NCBI GenBank assembly: GCA_947623465.1
Contig: CANQGU010000011.1
Coordinates: 1-53,210 of the forward strand
Source of the DNA: an uncultured Clostridia bacterium
GTDB taxonomy: Bacteria; Bacillota; Clostridia; TANB77; CAG-508
DNA length: 53,210 nucleotides
Reading direction: 5' to 3'
The notes under the pieces were generated by a model. That model searched no databases and was not told the origin of the DNA. It saw only the letters and a program-made list of their open reading frames with translations. Positions 23,299-33,248 of this stretch are shown piece by piece (the stretch's first letter is position 1; every line of letters starts with the position of its first letter). The position numbers and the translations under genes were made by a program.

Positions 23299-24501
23299 TT
23301 ATTCGATTATATCAGCAACAACACCAGAACCTACTGTTCTACCACCTTCACGAATAGCGAATCTTAATCCTTTTTCTATAGCGATTGGTGTGATAAGTTC
23401 GATTGTCATTGATACGTTATCTCCTGGCATAACCATTTCTGTTCCAGCTTCTAATTCAATAACACCTGTAACGTCTGTTGTTCTGAAGTAGAATTGTGGT
23501 CTGTAACCATTGAAGAATGGTGTATGACGTCCTCCTTCTTCTTTAGTTAGAACATATACTTGTGCTGTGAATTTTGTATGTGGATTGATACTTCCTGTTT
23601 TTGCAAGAACTTGACCTCTTTCAACGTCTTTTCTATCAATTCCTCTTAATAATGCTCCAGCATTGTCTCCAGCTTCAGCTGAATCTAATGATTTTCTGAA
23701 CATTTCTAGACCTGTTATAACTGTTTTCTTTCTTTCAGTTGTAAGACCTATTATTTCAACTTCTTCACCAACTTTGATTTGTCCTCTTTCTACTCTACCT
23801 GTTACAACTGTTCCTCTACCAGTAATAGTCATAACATCTTCGATAGGCATTAAGAATGGTTGATCAACTGGTCTTTCTGGTGTTGGGATATAGCTATCAA
23901 CTGCATCCATTAATTCTTTCATTGGAGCATATACAGGATCGTTAGGATCTGTAGAATTACTCTCTAATACTTGTAATGATGAACCTTTGATGATTGGAAT
24001 GTCATCTCCAGGGAAATCATAGCTTGATAATAAGTCTCTAACTTCCATTTCAACTAATTCTAATAATTCTGGATCATCAACCATATCGCATTTATTTAAG
24101 TAAACAACGATATATTTAACACCAACTTGTCTTGCTAATAAGATGTGCTCTCTTGTTTGTGGCATTGGTCCATCAGCTGCAGATACAACTAATATTGCAC
24201 CATCCATTTGAGCTGCACCTGTAATCATGTTCTTTACGTAGTCTGCGTGTCCTGGGCAGTCAACGTGAGCATAGTGACGATTGTCTGTTTCATATTCAAC
24301 GTGTGCTGTGTTAATTGTGATTCCTCTTTCTCTTTCTTCTGGTGCACTATCAATTCCGTCATAAGCTGCATATTGAGCTTTTCCTAATAATGATAAATAT
24401 TTTGTAATAGCTGCTGTTGTAGTTGTTTTACCGTGGTCTACGTGACCGATTGTACCGATATTAATGTGTGGCTTTGTTCTTTCGAATTTTGCTTTTGCCA
24501 T
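23299..24501 (-). CDS. tuf: Elongation factor Tu
   Basis: 400 residues, full length. G1 GHVDHGKTT, the switch region [13 protein letters not shown]3 DCPGHADY and G4 NKCDM are all present. It delivers aminoacyl-tRNA to the ribosome. Its codons are noticeably more biased than the neighbours, as expected for a highly expressed gene. It lies downstream of fusA and has its own strong promoter in the 188-base gap. Confidence 0.99.
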   Translation of the reverse strand: MAKAKFERTKPHINIGTIGHVDHGKTTTTAAITKYLSLLGKAQYAAYDGIDSAPEERERGITINTAHVEYETDNRHYAHVDCPGHADYVKNMITGAAQMDGAILVVSAADGPMPQTREHILLARQVGVKYIVVYLNKCDMVDDPELLELVEMEVRDLLSSYDFPGDDIPIIKGSSLQVLESNSTDPNDPVYAPMKELMDAVDSYIPTPERPVDQPFLMPIEDVMTITGRGTVVTGRVERGQIKVGEEVEIIGLTTERKKTVITGLEMFRKSLDSAEAGDNAGALLRGIDRKDVERGQVLAKTGSINPHTKFTAQVYVLTKEEGGRHTPFFNGYRPQFYFRTTDVTGVIELEAGTEMVMPGDNVSMTIELITPIAIEKGLRFAIREGGRTVGSGVVADIIE

Positions 24502-24578
24502 TTTTAAATTCCTCCTTTAATTTTGAGATTTAATCTCTTTATATTTTTTAAATTTAATAACATTTTTGATACGCTTGC

Positions 24579-24607
24579 ATTATATACTATTTAAACTAAA
24601 AATGCAA
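24579..24607 (-). promoter_or_regulatory. Promoter of tuf
   Basis: TTGCAT (24607-24602) and TATAAT (24584-24579) on the minus strand, 17-bp spacer. This lets tuf be transcribed independently of rpsL-rpsG-fusA. Confidence 0.8.
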
Positions 24608-24689
24608 GTCTTTTTTAATATTTATATCTTGTTCCAAAAAGAATTAAATTTTAACACAGTCAAAATTTTAATTATTTTTTGAACTTTTC

Positions 24690-26771
24690 TTAAGCATTTT
24701 TGCTTCTTGAAGCAACAATTTGCTCATGAACAGATTTTGGAACTTCTTCGTAATGAGATGGTTCCATAGAGTAATTTCCTCTACCTTGAGTCTTAGAACG
24801 TAAGTCTGTAGCATATCCAAACATTTCTGAAAGTGGAATAAATGCTCTTATTTCTTCCATTCCTTGAACTTCGTCCATTCCTTCTATTCTACCACGACGA
24901 GAGTTTACATCTCCAATTACATCTCCCATGTATTCTGTTGGAACTGTAATTTCAACTCTCATTATTGGCTCTAAGATAACTGCTTTTGCTTGTTTACATC
25001 CTTCTTTGAATGCCATAGAAGCTGCTATTTTGAATGCCATTTCTGAAGAGTCAACTTCATGGTATGAACCATCAACTAATGTAACTTTGAAATCTATAAC
25101 TGGATATCCAGCTAAAATACCTGTGTTTGCTGCTTCTCTCATACCTTGTTCAATTGGTTTGATATATTCTTTTGGAACAGCTCCACCAACGATTTTACTT
25201 TCGAATTCAATTCCTTTTCCTGGCTCTAATGGTTCCATTTCAAACCATACATCACCATATTGTCCTTTACCACCAGATTGACGGATAAATTTACCTTGAA
25301 CTCTAACACTATTTCTAATAGTTTCTTTGTAAGCAACTTGTGGTTTACCTACATTACATTCAACTTTAAATTCTCTTTTTAATCTGTCAACAATTATATC
25401 TAGGTGAAGTTCTCCCATTCCCGCTATAATTGTTTGTCCTGTTTCTTGATTTGTATAAGCTTTGAAAGTTGGATCTTCTTCAGCAAGTTTAGCTAAAGCG
25501 ATTCCCATTTTTTCTTGAGCTGCTTTATCTTTTGGCTCTATAGCTATATCTATAACTGGTTCTGGGAATTCCATTGATTCTAATATAACTGGATTATTTT
25601 CATCACATAAAGTATCTCCAGTTGTTACATCTTTTAAACCTACTGCTGCTGCAATATCTCCAGCAAATACTTTTTCAATATCTTCTCTGTGATTTGCATG
25701 CATTTGAAGAATTCTACCAATTCTTTCTTTTTTATCTTTGTTAGAATTTAGAACAGATGAACCTGATTCTATTGTTCCTGAATATACTCTAAAGAAACAT
25801 AATTTTCCAACAAATGGGTCTGTTGCTATTTTAAATGCTAAAGCTGCAAATGGTTCATTGTCGTCTGTTTTTCTTTCTACTTCATTTCCAGCTAAATCTA
25901 CACCTTTGATATGAGCTATATCTGTTGGTGCTGGCATATAATCAACTATTGCATTTAATAGTTCTTGTACACCTTTGTTTTTGTATGAAGAACCGCAACA
26001 TACAGTAACAATTGAGTTATTTATTGTTCCTACACGTAAACCTTTTTTGATTTCTTCTTCAGATAGTTCTTCACCATCTAAATATTTCATCATTAATTCT
26101 TCATCTTGTTCAGCAGCAGATTCTATCATTTTTTGTCTCCATTCTTCTGCTTCTGCTACCATATCTTCTGGAATATCTGTTTCTTCTATTTCTTTTCCTA
26201 AATCATCTTTATGAATAAATGCTCTCATTTTGATTAGGTCAACTATTCCTTGGAAATAATCTTCTTTTCCTATTGGTAATTGAATTGGAACTGCATTTGC
26301 ATGTAATCTATTTTTTAATTGTTCTACGCAAAGCATGAAATCTGCTCCAACAACATCCATTTTATTTACATATACCATTCTTGGAACACTGTATTTATCA
26401 GCTTGTCTCCAAACTGTTTCTGTTTGTGGTTGAACACCACCTTTTGCAGCTAATACTGTAACTGCTCCATCAAGAACTTTAAGTGATCTTTGAACTTCAA
26501 CTGTAAAGTCAACGTGTCCTGGTGTGTCTATGATGTTTATTCTGTTATCGTTCCAGAAACATGTTGTAGCAGCTGATGTTATTGTTATTCCTCTTTCTTG
26601 CTCTTGAGCCATCCAGTCCATTGTTGCTGCACCTTCGTGAACCTCTCCTATTTTATGAGTTTTACCTGTATAGAAAAGAATTCTTTCTGTTGTTGTAGTT
26701 TTTCCTGCATCTATATGAGCCATTATACCTATATTTCTTGTTTTTTCTAATGGACATAATCTTCCTGCCAT
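24690..26771 (-). CDS. fusA: Elongation factor G
   Basis: 693 residues, full length. GTPase motifs [29 protein letters not shown] and NKMD are present, followed by domains II-V. It catalyses ribosomal translocation. It lies 21 bases downstream of rpsG, clearly in one operon, with GAGGAGG-type ribosome site. Confidence 0.99.
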   Translation of the reverse strand: MAGRLCPLEKTRNIGIMAHIDAGKTTTTERILFYTGKTHKIGEVHEGAATMDWMAQEQERGITITSAATTCFWNDNRINIIDTPGHVDFTVEVQRSLKVLDGAVTVLAAKGGVQPQTETVWRQADKYSVPRMVYVNKMDVVGADFMLCVEQLKNRLHANAVPIQLPIGKEDYFQGIVDLIKMRAFIHKDDLGKEIEETDIPEDMVAEAEEWRQKMIESAAEQDEELMMKYLDGEELSEEEIKKGLRVGTINNSIVTVCCGSSYKNKGVQELLNAIVDYMPAPTDIAHIKGVDLAGNEVERKTDDNEPFAALAFKIATDPFVGKLCFFRVYSGTIESGSSVLNSNKDKKERIGRILQMHANHREDIEKVFAGDIAAAVGLKDVTTGDTLCDENNPVILESMEFPEPVIDIAIEPKDKAAQEKMGIALAKLAEEDPTFKAYTNQETGQTIIAGMGELHLDIIVDRLKREFKVECNVGKPQVAYKETIRNSVRVQGKFIRQSGGKGQYGDVWFEMEPLEPGKGIEFESKIVGGAVPKEYIKPIEQGMREAANTGILAGYPVIDFKVTLVDGSYHEVDSSEMAFKIAASMAFKEGCKQAKAVILEPIMRVEITVPTEYMGDVIGDVNSRRGRIEGMDEVQGMEEIRAFIPLSEMFGYATDLRSKTQGRGNYSMEPSHYEEVPKSVHEQIVASRSKNA

Positions 26772-26792
26772 CTTATTTTATCCTCCTCTTTT

Positions 26793-27263
26793 CTAGAATT
26801 TATAATGTGCGAAAGCTTTATTAGCTTCAGCCATTTTGTGTGTATCTTCTTTCTTCTTAAATGCTCCACCGTTTCCAGCAACTGCATCTATTATTTCGCC
26901 AGCTAATTTTTCTGCCATTGTTTTTTCATGTCTTTTTCTAGCGTAAGTTACAAGCCATCTTAAACCTAGTGTTTGTCTTCTTTCAGGTCTTATTTCTAAT
27001 GGAACTTGGTATGTTGCTCCACCAACTCTTCTTGCTTTAACTTCTAGAACTGGCATAATGTTTTCTAAAGCTGCTTCAAAAACTTCTAAAGGTTCTTTTC
27101 CTTCTTTTTCTTTTATGATGTCAAATGCATCATATACTATTTTTTGAGCAACTGTCTTTTTACCATCTAACATTATGTTGTTAACTAATTTTGTTACAAC
27201 TTTACTGTTATATATTGGATCTGGTAATACATCTCTTTTTGCTATATAACCTTTTCTTGGCAC
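26793..27263 (-). CDS. rpsG: 30S ribosomal protein S7
   Basis: 156 residues, starting at GTG 27263 after AAAGGAGTGA. Begins [12 protein letters not shown] and contains the [11 protein letters not shown] signature. Primary 16S-binding protein of the 30S head and, in E. coli, the translational regulator of the str operon. It follows rpsL after an unusually long, structured gap. Confidence 0.99.
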   Translation of the reverse strand: MPRKGYIAKRDVLPDPIYNSKVVTKLVNNIMLDGKKTVAQKIVYDAFDIIKEKEGKEPLEVFEAALENIMPVLEVKARRVGGATYQVPLEIRPERRQTLGLRWLVTYARKRHEKTMAEKLAGEIIDAVAGNGGAFKKKEDTHKMAEANKAFAHYKF

Positions 27264-27551
27264 TATTCTTCACTCCTTTACTAAATCATTACACCCATAA
27301 GGTGCACAAAGTTACTCTGATAGATTATATCTACCCGCATAGCGCTTTTGTTCTATATCTAAATTTAAGTACCTTAAGTTTAGTAAGAATAAGCACTACT
27401 AAAAAATATTTTGCTAAATTCTGTAAAATTGATTAAATTGTGTATATTGTGCATTTTTGATATTTATGACGAGCTGAGACTATACTTTTGTATGTCGAAG
27501 TTCGGAATAAATATCGAAAATGTGCAAGATAGATAATTTAATCGATTTTAA
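27264..27551 (-). promoter_or_regulatory. Structured rpsL-rpsG intergenic region
   Basis: This 288-base gap has no gene but several pairings: a long stem between 27450-27470 (TGCATTTTTGATATTTAT) and 27509-27530 (ATAAATATCGAAAATGTGCA) closing a 40-base structured loop; CTAAATTTAAG/CTTAAGTTTAG at 27359-27384; and CACC/GGGTG just before the rpsG ribosome site. In E. coli S7 binds the rpsL-rpsG spacer to repress translation. A similar feedback site is inferred here, not shown. Confidence 0.5.
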
Positions 27552-27965
27552 CTATTTTTTAGGACGTTTAGCTCCATATCTAGAACGACCTTGCATTCTG
27601 TCTTTAACACCTGCTGTATCTAGTGTTCCTCTAATTATGTGGTATCTAACACCTGGTAAGTCTTTTACCCTACCACCTCTAATTAAAACAACACTGTGTT
27701 CTTGTAAGTTATGTCCTATACCTGGGATATAAGATGTAACTTCATAACCATTTGAAAGACGTACCCTTGCAACTTTTCTTAAAGCTGAGTTGGGCTTTTT
27801 AGGTGTTACTGTTTTAACTACTGTACAAACTCCTCTTTTTTGTGGAGATCTGTTGTTTGTTAATTTTTTGTTTTTAGAATTCCATCCATGTTGTAATGCT
27901 GGTGCATTTGATTTTGTAACTCCTGACTTTCTTCCTTTTCTTACTAATTGATTAATTGTTGGCAC
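27552..27965 (-). CDS. rpsL: 30S ribosomal protein S12
   Basis: 137 residues. Begins [13 protein letters not shown]; the decoding-site loop [15 protein letters not shown], where streptomycin resistance changes occur, has the wild-type Lys (PKKPNS). The second conserved loop [27 protein letters not shown] is intact. AGGAGGTGA ribosome site. First gene of the str operon here; rpoB/rpoC are not upstream. Confidence 0.99.
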   Translation of the reverse strand: MPTINQLVRKGRKSGVTKSNAPALQHGWNSKNKKLTNNRSPQKRGVCTVVKTVTPKKPNSALRKVARVRLSNGYEVTSYIPGIGHNLQEHSVVLIRGGRVKDLPGVRYHIIRGTLDTAGVKDRMQGRSRYGAKRPKK

Positions 27966-28004
27966 TTAAATTCACCTCCTATTTATTATATTTTTAAAAA
28001 CACT

Positions 28005-28052
28005 TAAACCGTTACGGAAATAACTATTTCTAGTTTTTACCATAACGGTTTA
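28005..28052 (-). promoter_or_regulatory. Long hairpin in the rpsL leader
   Basis: On the minus strand TAAACCGTTA pairs with TAACGGTTTA, and the stem continues inside to ACTA-GAAA-TAGT, giving about 20 pairs with a GAAA tetraloop, followed by AAGTGTTTTTAAA. It can serve as the ftsH terminator and as an attenuator in front of the ribosomal protein operon. Confidence 0.6.
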
Positions 28053-28159
28053 TATTTTATCATTTTTTTTTAGTAATGTCAATGGGTTTAAATAATTTTT
28101 ATGCCTATTTTGTTAAGTACATTAAACAAAATATATATTAATTAATTTTTGTTTTTAAC

Positions 28160-29968
28160 TTATGAATTAAATACTTCGTCAAATTCTTCTCCATTGATTT
28201 TTTCTCTTTCTAGCAATATTCCTGCTATTATATGAAGTTTGTCTATATTGTTTGATAGAATTTGTTTTGCTGTATTATATGCTTTGTCAATTATTGCTTT
28301 AACTTCTTCGTCAATTACAGCAGCTGTTTCTTCAGAATAGTTTTTAGTTTGTGCTAAATCTCTACCTAAGAAAACTTCTCCACTTCCTTGGTCGAACATT
28401 ATTGTTCCTATTCTATCACTCATACCATATACAGTTACCATACTTCTTGCAATTGATGTTGCTCTTTCTATATCATTGCTTGCACCTGTTGATATATCAT
28501 TTAATATTAATGCCTCTGCAACTCTACCTCCAAGTAAAGATACTATTTGTTCTTCCATTGCTGTTTTTGACATAAATGATTTGTCTTCAGTTGGTCTATA
28601 CATTGTATATCCACCTGCCATACCTCTTGGTACTATTGATATTTCATGAACAGGGTCTTGTGTTGGTAAGAATTTACTTACTACTGCATGACCTGCTTCA
28701 TGGTATGCTGTTAATTTCTTTTCATGGTCAGAACGTACTTTAGTTTTCTTTTCTGGTCCCATTGTAACTTTAATCATTGCATCTTCTATTTCTTGCATTC
28801 CAATTTCTTTTTTGTTTCTTCTAGCTGCTAAAAGTGCTGCTTCATTAAGAATATTCTCTAAATCTGCTCCTGCAAATCCTGAAGTATTTTTAGCAATTAT
28901 TTTTAAATCTACATCTTCTGCTAAGTTCTTCTTTTTACTGTGAACTTCTAGTATTTGTTCTCTTGCTTTTACATCTGGTGCACCTACTACTATTTGTCTG
29001 TCAAATCTTCCTGCTCTTAAAAGTGCTTTATCTAATACATCTGGTCTGTTTGTTGCAGCTAAGACTATAACACCTTCATTTGCAGCAAATCCATCCATCT
29101 CAACAAGTAATTGGTTTAATGTTTGTTCTCTTTCATCATGTCCTCCACCAAGTCCTGCTCCTCTTTGACGACCAACTGCATCTATTTCATCTATGAATAT
29201 TATACAAGGTGCATTTCTTTTTGCTTGTTCGAATAAGTCTCTAACTCTTGATGCACCAACACCAACGAACATTTCAACAAAGTCTGAACCACTTATTATG
29301 AAAAATGGAACTCCTGCTTCTCCTGCAACTGCTTTTGCAAGAAGTGTTTTACCAGTTCCGGGTTGACCTACAAGTAGTACTCCTTTAGGTATTCTTGCTC
29401 CCATATCTGTAAATTTTTTAGGATTTTTTAAAAATTCAACTATTTCTTGAAGTTCTTCTTTTTCTTCGTCAACACCTGCAACATCATCAAATGTTATTTT
29501 ATTTTTTTCTGCTGCATTTATCATTCTAGCTCTACTTTTTCCAAATGTCATTGTTTTGCTTCCACCTTGACTGCTTCCAGGGTTCATCATGAAGAACCAG
29601 AATATAAAGAATATTATAAGTAAACCAAATGGTGTTATTAAACTAAGTATTGTTATCCATATTGATTCTGAATCTTTTTCTAGTGTAAGTTCTCCTGTTT
29701 TTATATATTCTTCAGTGTATGTTATAAAGCTATCTAAACTTGGTATATTTACTTGTTTTTGTGTTTTATTTGCATCATTTAATGTAACTGTTGCTGTTTC
29801 TCCACTTGAAGATAATTCTATACTTGTTACATTACCTGCTTCTATACTTTCTACTAATTCTGAATATGTCATTTTTGAGTTGCTATTTTCCATAATTGAT
29901 GAAATTACAACTATTAAAATTACTCCTATTATTAGCCATATAGCTAATGATTTTATCCCGTTTTTCAC
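28160..29968 (-). CDS. ftsH: ATP-dependent zinc metalloprotease FtsH
   Basis: 602 residues from the GTG at 29968; the frame runs further upstream but would include the AAGGAGG ribosome site. Two membrane helices (about 6-26 and 103-127) flank an external domain. The AAA+ domain has Walker A GQPGTGKT (about 201-208), Walker [13 protein letters not shown] and the second region of homology. The protease motif is HEAGH. It degrades membrane and regulatory proteins. It follows tilS, as in Firmicutes, but the hpt gene often between them is missing. Confidence 0.98.
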   Translation of the reverse strand: MKNGIKSLAIWLIIGVILIVVISSIMENSNSKMTYSELVESIEAGNVTSIELSSSGETATVTLNDANKTQKQVNIPSLDSFITYTEEYIKTGELTLEKDSESIWITILSLITPFGLLIIFFIFWFFMMNPGSSQGGSKTMTFGKSRARMINAAEKNKITFDDVAGVDEEKEELQEIVEFLKNPKKFTDMGARIPKGVLLVGQPGTGKTLLAKAVAGEAGVPFFIISGSDFVEMFVGVGASRVRDLFEQAKRNAPCIIFIDEIDAVGRQRGAGLGGGHDEREQTLNQLLVEMDGFAANEGVIVLAATNRPDVLDKALLRAGRFDRQIVVGAPDVKAREQILEVHSKKKNLAEDVDLKIIAKNTSGFAGADLENILNEAALLAARRNKKEIGMQEIEDAMIKVTMGPEKKTKVRSDHEKKLTAYHEAGHAVVSKFLPTQDPVHEISIVPRGMAGGYTMYRPTEDKSFMSKTAMEEQIVSLLGGRVAEALILNDISTGASNDIERATSIARSMVTVYGMSDRIGTIMFDQGSGEVFLGRDLAQTKNYSEETAAVIDEEVKAIIDKAYNTAKQILSNNIDKLHIIAGILLEREKINGEEFDEVFNS

Positions 29969-30081
29969 AATAAAATTCCTCCTTATGTATTGCACTATAC
30001 CATAACAAAATTAAATTTGCAATATCTTTTTATTATATTTTTGTATAATTTTTATTTTGAAATTTATGAGTTTATAATAAG

Positions 30082-31068
30082 TTATTTTATCTTTTCAAAA
30101 AATATTTGATTTTTGTTTACTAAAATTTTTATGTTTTTATTTGGTGTTAAATATTTATTGCCTATATTATTTTCGCATAACTTTATTATATCGTCAATGT
30201 TAATCTTATCTATATTTTGAACATTTCCTATTGTTTTGTTAATTGTATATAATATTAATCTTTTTTTAATTACTTTATCTTTTTTATTAAATTCTTTTAG
30301 ATTTAAAACTATATATCCTACTTCTTCTTTTATTTTTATTTTATTGTAAATGTCCATTATTTCGTTATTTAAATAATCATCTTCCTCACTTATAACTATT
30401 GACAATCTGTCTATAGTTTCAATTATATTTGGATTAAATTCTTGCATTATGTAAGGAATTGCGACATTTCTAATTTTGTTTCTTGTACAATCATTTATAA
30501 AATTTGTTTTGTCAATTCTTGGCTCTAAATTATTTTCTTCACAATATTTTTCTATGTCTTGTCTTTTTATTTCTATTAAAGGTCTTATATATTTATTATT
30601 TCTTTTAGGTTCTATTCCTCTTAAACCTGAAATTCCAGAGCCTCTTATAACATTCATAATTATTGTTTCTATTTTGTCGTTTTTATTATGTGCTATTGCA
30701 ATTTTGTTTGCTTTTTCTTTATTTAAAATTTCTTCAAAAAATTCATATCTTACATTTCTTCCGGCTTCTTCAGTTCCCTGTTTTTTATTATTTGCATATT
30801 TTTTAACATCTATTCTTTTTACATAGTATTTAATTTGATTTTTTTTACAATAGTTTTCCACATATTTTTCATCATCTGTTGATTCTTCTCTAATCATATG
30901 ATTTACATGGCATACTATTATTTCAAAATCTAGTTCTTGTTTTATTTTTCTTAAAACATCTAACATACAAATTGAATCAGGTCCACCAGATATTCCACAT
31001 ATTATTTTGTCTTTTTTTTCAATTAGATTGTATTTTTTTATTGTACTTAAAATTTGCTCTTCTATCAT
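30082..31068 (-). CDS. tilS: tRNA(Ile)-lysidine synthase
   Basis: 328 residues. The PP-loop ATPase motif SGGPDS is at about 26-31, followed by HVNHMIREES and RNVRYEFFEE, typical of TilS. It modifies the wobble C of tRNA-Ile(CAT) to lysidine. It is much shorter than the B. subtilis enzyme and lacks most of the C-terminal domains, resembling the short form found in some other bacteria. Upstream of ftsH on the same strand. Confidence 0.93.
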   Translation of the reverse strand: MIEEQILSTIKKYNLIEKKDKIICGISGGPDSICMLDVLRKIKQELDFEIIVCHVNHMIREESTDDEKYVENYCKKNQIKYYVKRIDVKKYANNKKQGTEEAGRNVRYEFFEEILNKEKANKIAIAHNKNDKIETIIMNVIRGSGISGLRGIEPKRNNKYIRPLIEIKRQDIEKYCEENNLEPRIDKTNFINDCTRNKIRNVAIPYIMQEFNPNIIETIDRLSIVISEEDDYLNNEIMDIYNKIKIKEEVGYIVLNLKEFNKKDKVIKKRLILYTINKTIGNVQNIDKINIDDIIKLCENNIGNKYLTPNKNIKILVNKNQIFFEKIK

Positions 31069-31110
31069 CTAAATCCATTCCTTTTCTTGTTATGCTAACT
31101 TTGTTGAAAA

Positions 31111-32451
31111 TTAATCATTATATTCTCTTGTTGTTAGGTTTCCAAATTTTGTATAATTTCCCATCCATACAAGTTTTACTGTTCCAATTGAACCTGATCT
31201 ATGTTTTGCAAGTATTACTTCAGTTAAATCTTTTTCTTCACTTTGAGGATTATAATAATCATCTCTATATAAAAACATAACAATGTCTGCATCTTGCTCC
31301 ATTGAACCTGATTCACGAAGGTCAGAAAGCATTGGTCTATGGTCTTGTCTTTGTTCAACTGCTCTTGATAACTGAGATAATGCAACTACCGGAACATTTA
31401 ATTCTTTTGCTAAAATCTTTAAAGATCTACTAATTTCAGCAATTTCTTGCTCACGACTTCCATTTTTTCTGTTACCGCTTCCTTGAATTAATTGAATATA
31501 ATCTATTACAACTAACCCAATGTCTTTTTCCATTTTTAGTTTTCTACATTTTGTTCTTATTTCTGTAATAGAAATTCCTGGCGTATCATCTATATAAATT
31601 CCTGAATCTGATATTGGTCCAATAACTCCTGCAAGTTTTGTCCAATCGTCTTCATCTAATTTTCCTGTCATTACTTTGTTGCTATCTACCATTGCTTCCA
31701 TACATAAAATTCTGTTTACCAATTGGTCTTTTGACATCTCTAAGTTAAATACTGCAACAGGTATATTTTCTCTAATTGCTGCATGTGCTGCAATATTTAA
31801 TGCAAAAGCAGTTTTACCCATTGCAGGTCTTGCTGCAATTAAAATTAAGTCTGAACCATGAAGTCCTGCTGTTTTATTATCTAAATCTATAAAGCCTGTT
31901 GGAACTCCTGTTATTTTTGATTTTTGATTATATAGTTCTTCTAATTTTGCAAAACTATCTATTAAAACATCTTTTATAGGTGTATAACTTTTTTGATTTT
32001 TGTTCTGAATTACATCAAATATTTTCTTTTCTGCTCCTGCCATTATATCTTCTATATCTTCTGTAGCATCATAACCTAATTCTATAATTTCATTTGCTGT
32101 TTTTATAAGATTTCTTAATATTGCTTTTTCTTCAACTATTGATATATATTTTTCGACATTTGCTGTTGTTGGAACTTTATCTGGTAATGTTGCTAAATAT
32201 TCAAATCCACCAACTTTTTCAAAACTACCCATAGAAGTCAGTTCATCTTTTACTGTTATTAAATCTACTGGCTCTGACCTGTTGTATAAATCCATAATAG
32301 CTTCAAATATTAATTTATTATCTTCTCTATAAAAATTATCTATTTTCAACTTTTCTGCAGCTAGTTGAACTGCATCTTTATCTGTAAGCATACTTCCTAT
32401 TACTGCTTGTTCAGCTTCAATATCATGTGGTGGTATTTTTCCTAGCTCCAT
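31111..32451 (-). CDS. dnaB: Replicative DNA helicase
   Basis: 446 residues, full length. The N-terminal domain opens with PPHDIEAEQAVIGSML; the RecA-like domain has Walker A AARPAMGKTAFAL (about 206-218) and Walker B VVIDYIQLI. It unwinds DNA at replication forks. It lies downstream of rplI, a conserved Firmicutes arrangement (gdpP-rplI-dnaB). Confidence 0.98.
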   Translation of the reverse strand: MELGKIPPHDIEAEQAVIGSMLTDKDAVQLAAEKLKIDNFYREDNKLIFEAIMDLYNRSEPVDLITVKDELTSMGSFEKVGGFEYLATLPDKVPTTANVEKYISIVEEKAILRNLIKTANEIIELGYDATEDIEDIMAGAEKKIFDVIQNKNQKSYTPIKDVLIDSFAKLEELYNQKSKITGVPTGFIDLDNKTAGLHGSDLILIAARPAMGKTAFALNIAAHAAIRENIPVAVFNLEMSKDQLVNRILCMEAMVDSNKVMTGKLDEDDWTKLAGVIGPISDSGIYIDDTPGISITEIRTKCRKLKMEKDIGLVVIDYIQLIQGSGNRKNGSREQEIAEISRSLKILAKELNVPVVALSQLSRAVEQRQDHRPMLSDLRESGSMEQDADIVMFLYRDDYYNPQSEEKDLTEVILAKHRSGSIGTVKLVWMGNYTKFGNLTTREYND

Positions 32452-32507
32452 TTTTTATCCCGTTCCTTTCTTAAATCTATATATTAATTGTAATTATTTT
32501 TCAATTC

Positions 32508-32954
32508 TTACTCTCCTAGTACATCTATTTTAACTTTTGCAATTACCCCTTCATATAATTTTATTTGTACAGTTGTAATTCCTAATGTTTTTATAGCATC
32601 TTTAAGTTCTATCTTCTTTTTATCTACTTTTATAGAATACTTTTTTTCTAATTCATCTGCAATTTCTTTACTAGATACTCCCCCAAAAACTTTTCCATTT
32701 TCTCCTGCTTTTACTTTAAATTGTAATCTTATCTTTGACATTTTGTCTGCAAGTTGTATTGCTTCTTCTTTTTCTAGATTTTTTTTGTAGTTTTCAGAAT
32801 CTTTTTTAGATTTTAATTTTGCAAGATTACTACTATTTGCTTCTACTGCCAATTTTTTTACAAATAAATAGTTTCTTGCATATCCATCAGATACATTTAC
32901 TATTTCGTCTTTTTTTCCTATTGATTTTATATTTTCTTTTAATATAACTTTCAT
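32508..32954 (-). CDS. rplI: 50S ribosomal protein L9
   Basis: 148 residues from the ATG at 32954, preceded by AAGGAGGGCAATTT. A longer frame upstream runs through repeat sequence and the leader and is not the real start. Begins MKVILKENIKSIGKKDEIVNVSDGYARNYL, the L9 N-terminal domain; the C-terminal domain has GKVFGGVSSKEIADEL. Its leader carries two GACGTCC-type repeats. Confidence 0.98.
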   Translation of the reverse strand: MKVILKENIKSIGKKDEIVNVSDGYARNYLFVKKLAVEANSSNLAKLKSKKDSENYKKNLEKEEAIQLADKMSKIRLQFKVKAGENGKVFGGVSSKEIADELEKKYSIKVDKKKIELKDAIKTLGITTVQIKLYEGVIAKVKIDVLGE

Positions 32955-32970
32955 AAATTGCCCTCCTTGT

Positions 32971-33030
32971 GTCATTTGGGACGTCCTTTTTTGACATATA
33001 TATATGTCATTTGGAAAGTCCTTTTTAACA
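32971..33030. repeat. REP-like GACGTCC repeats, inner pair, in the rplI leader
   Basis: Two copies in the same orientation: 32971-32996 (starts GTCATTTGGGACGTCC, ends TTTTTTGACA) and 33006-33030, which is diverged (AAAGTCC). They are inverted relative to the copies at 33177-33245. The first copy directly abuts the rplI ribosome binding site. Confidence 0.75.
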
Positions 33031-33054
33031 TAAATTCCCTTACTTTGTTTTAAC

Positions 33055-33083
33055 ATTTTACTATAAATTATGCAAATTTGCAA
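33055..33083 (-). promoter_or_regulatory. Promoter of rplI-dnaB
   Basis: TTGCAA (33083-33078) and TAAAAT (33060-33055) on the minus strand, 17-bp spacer. It starts a transcript whose leader contains the two REP-like repeats. Confidence 0.7.
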
Positions 33084-33100
33084 TACCTAATTTCTATCAA

Positions 33101-33146
33101 ATAAAAAAAGAAAAAGTTTAAATTTATGCTAAATTTAAACTTTTTT
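33101..33146 (-). terminator. Terminator after gdpP
   Basis: On the minus strand AAGTTTAAATTT pairs perfectly with AAATTTAAACTT around AGCAT, followed by TTTCTTTTTTTATTT. Confidence 0.85.
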
Positions 33147-33176
33147 ATATAACTTTTCTTTTTTATTATGTGTATG

Positions 33177-33245
33177 TGTCAAAAAAGGACGTCCCAATGA
33201 CCACCCAATGACCATTATGTGTCAAAAAAGGACGTCCCCAATGAC
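33177..33245. repeat. REP-like GACGTCC repeats, outer pair, downstream of gdpP
   Basis: Two copies (33177-33201 and 33220-33245), each TGTCAAAAAAGGACGTCC followed by AATGAC, with a partial unit CCCAATGAC between them. They are the inverse of the copies at 32971-33030, so the block around the gdpP terminator and rplI promoter is bracketed by inverted repeats. Confidence 0.8.
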
Positions 33246-33248
33246 CGC

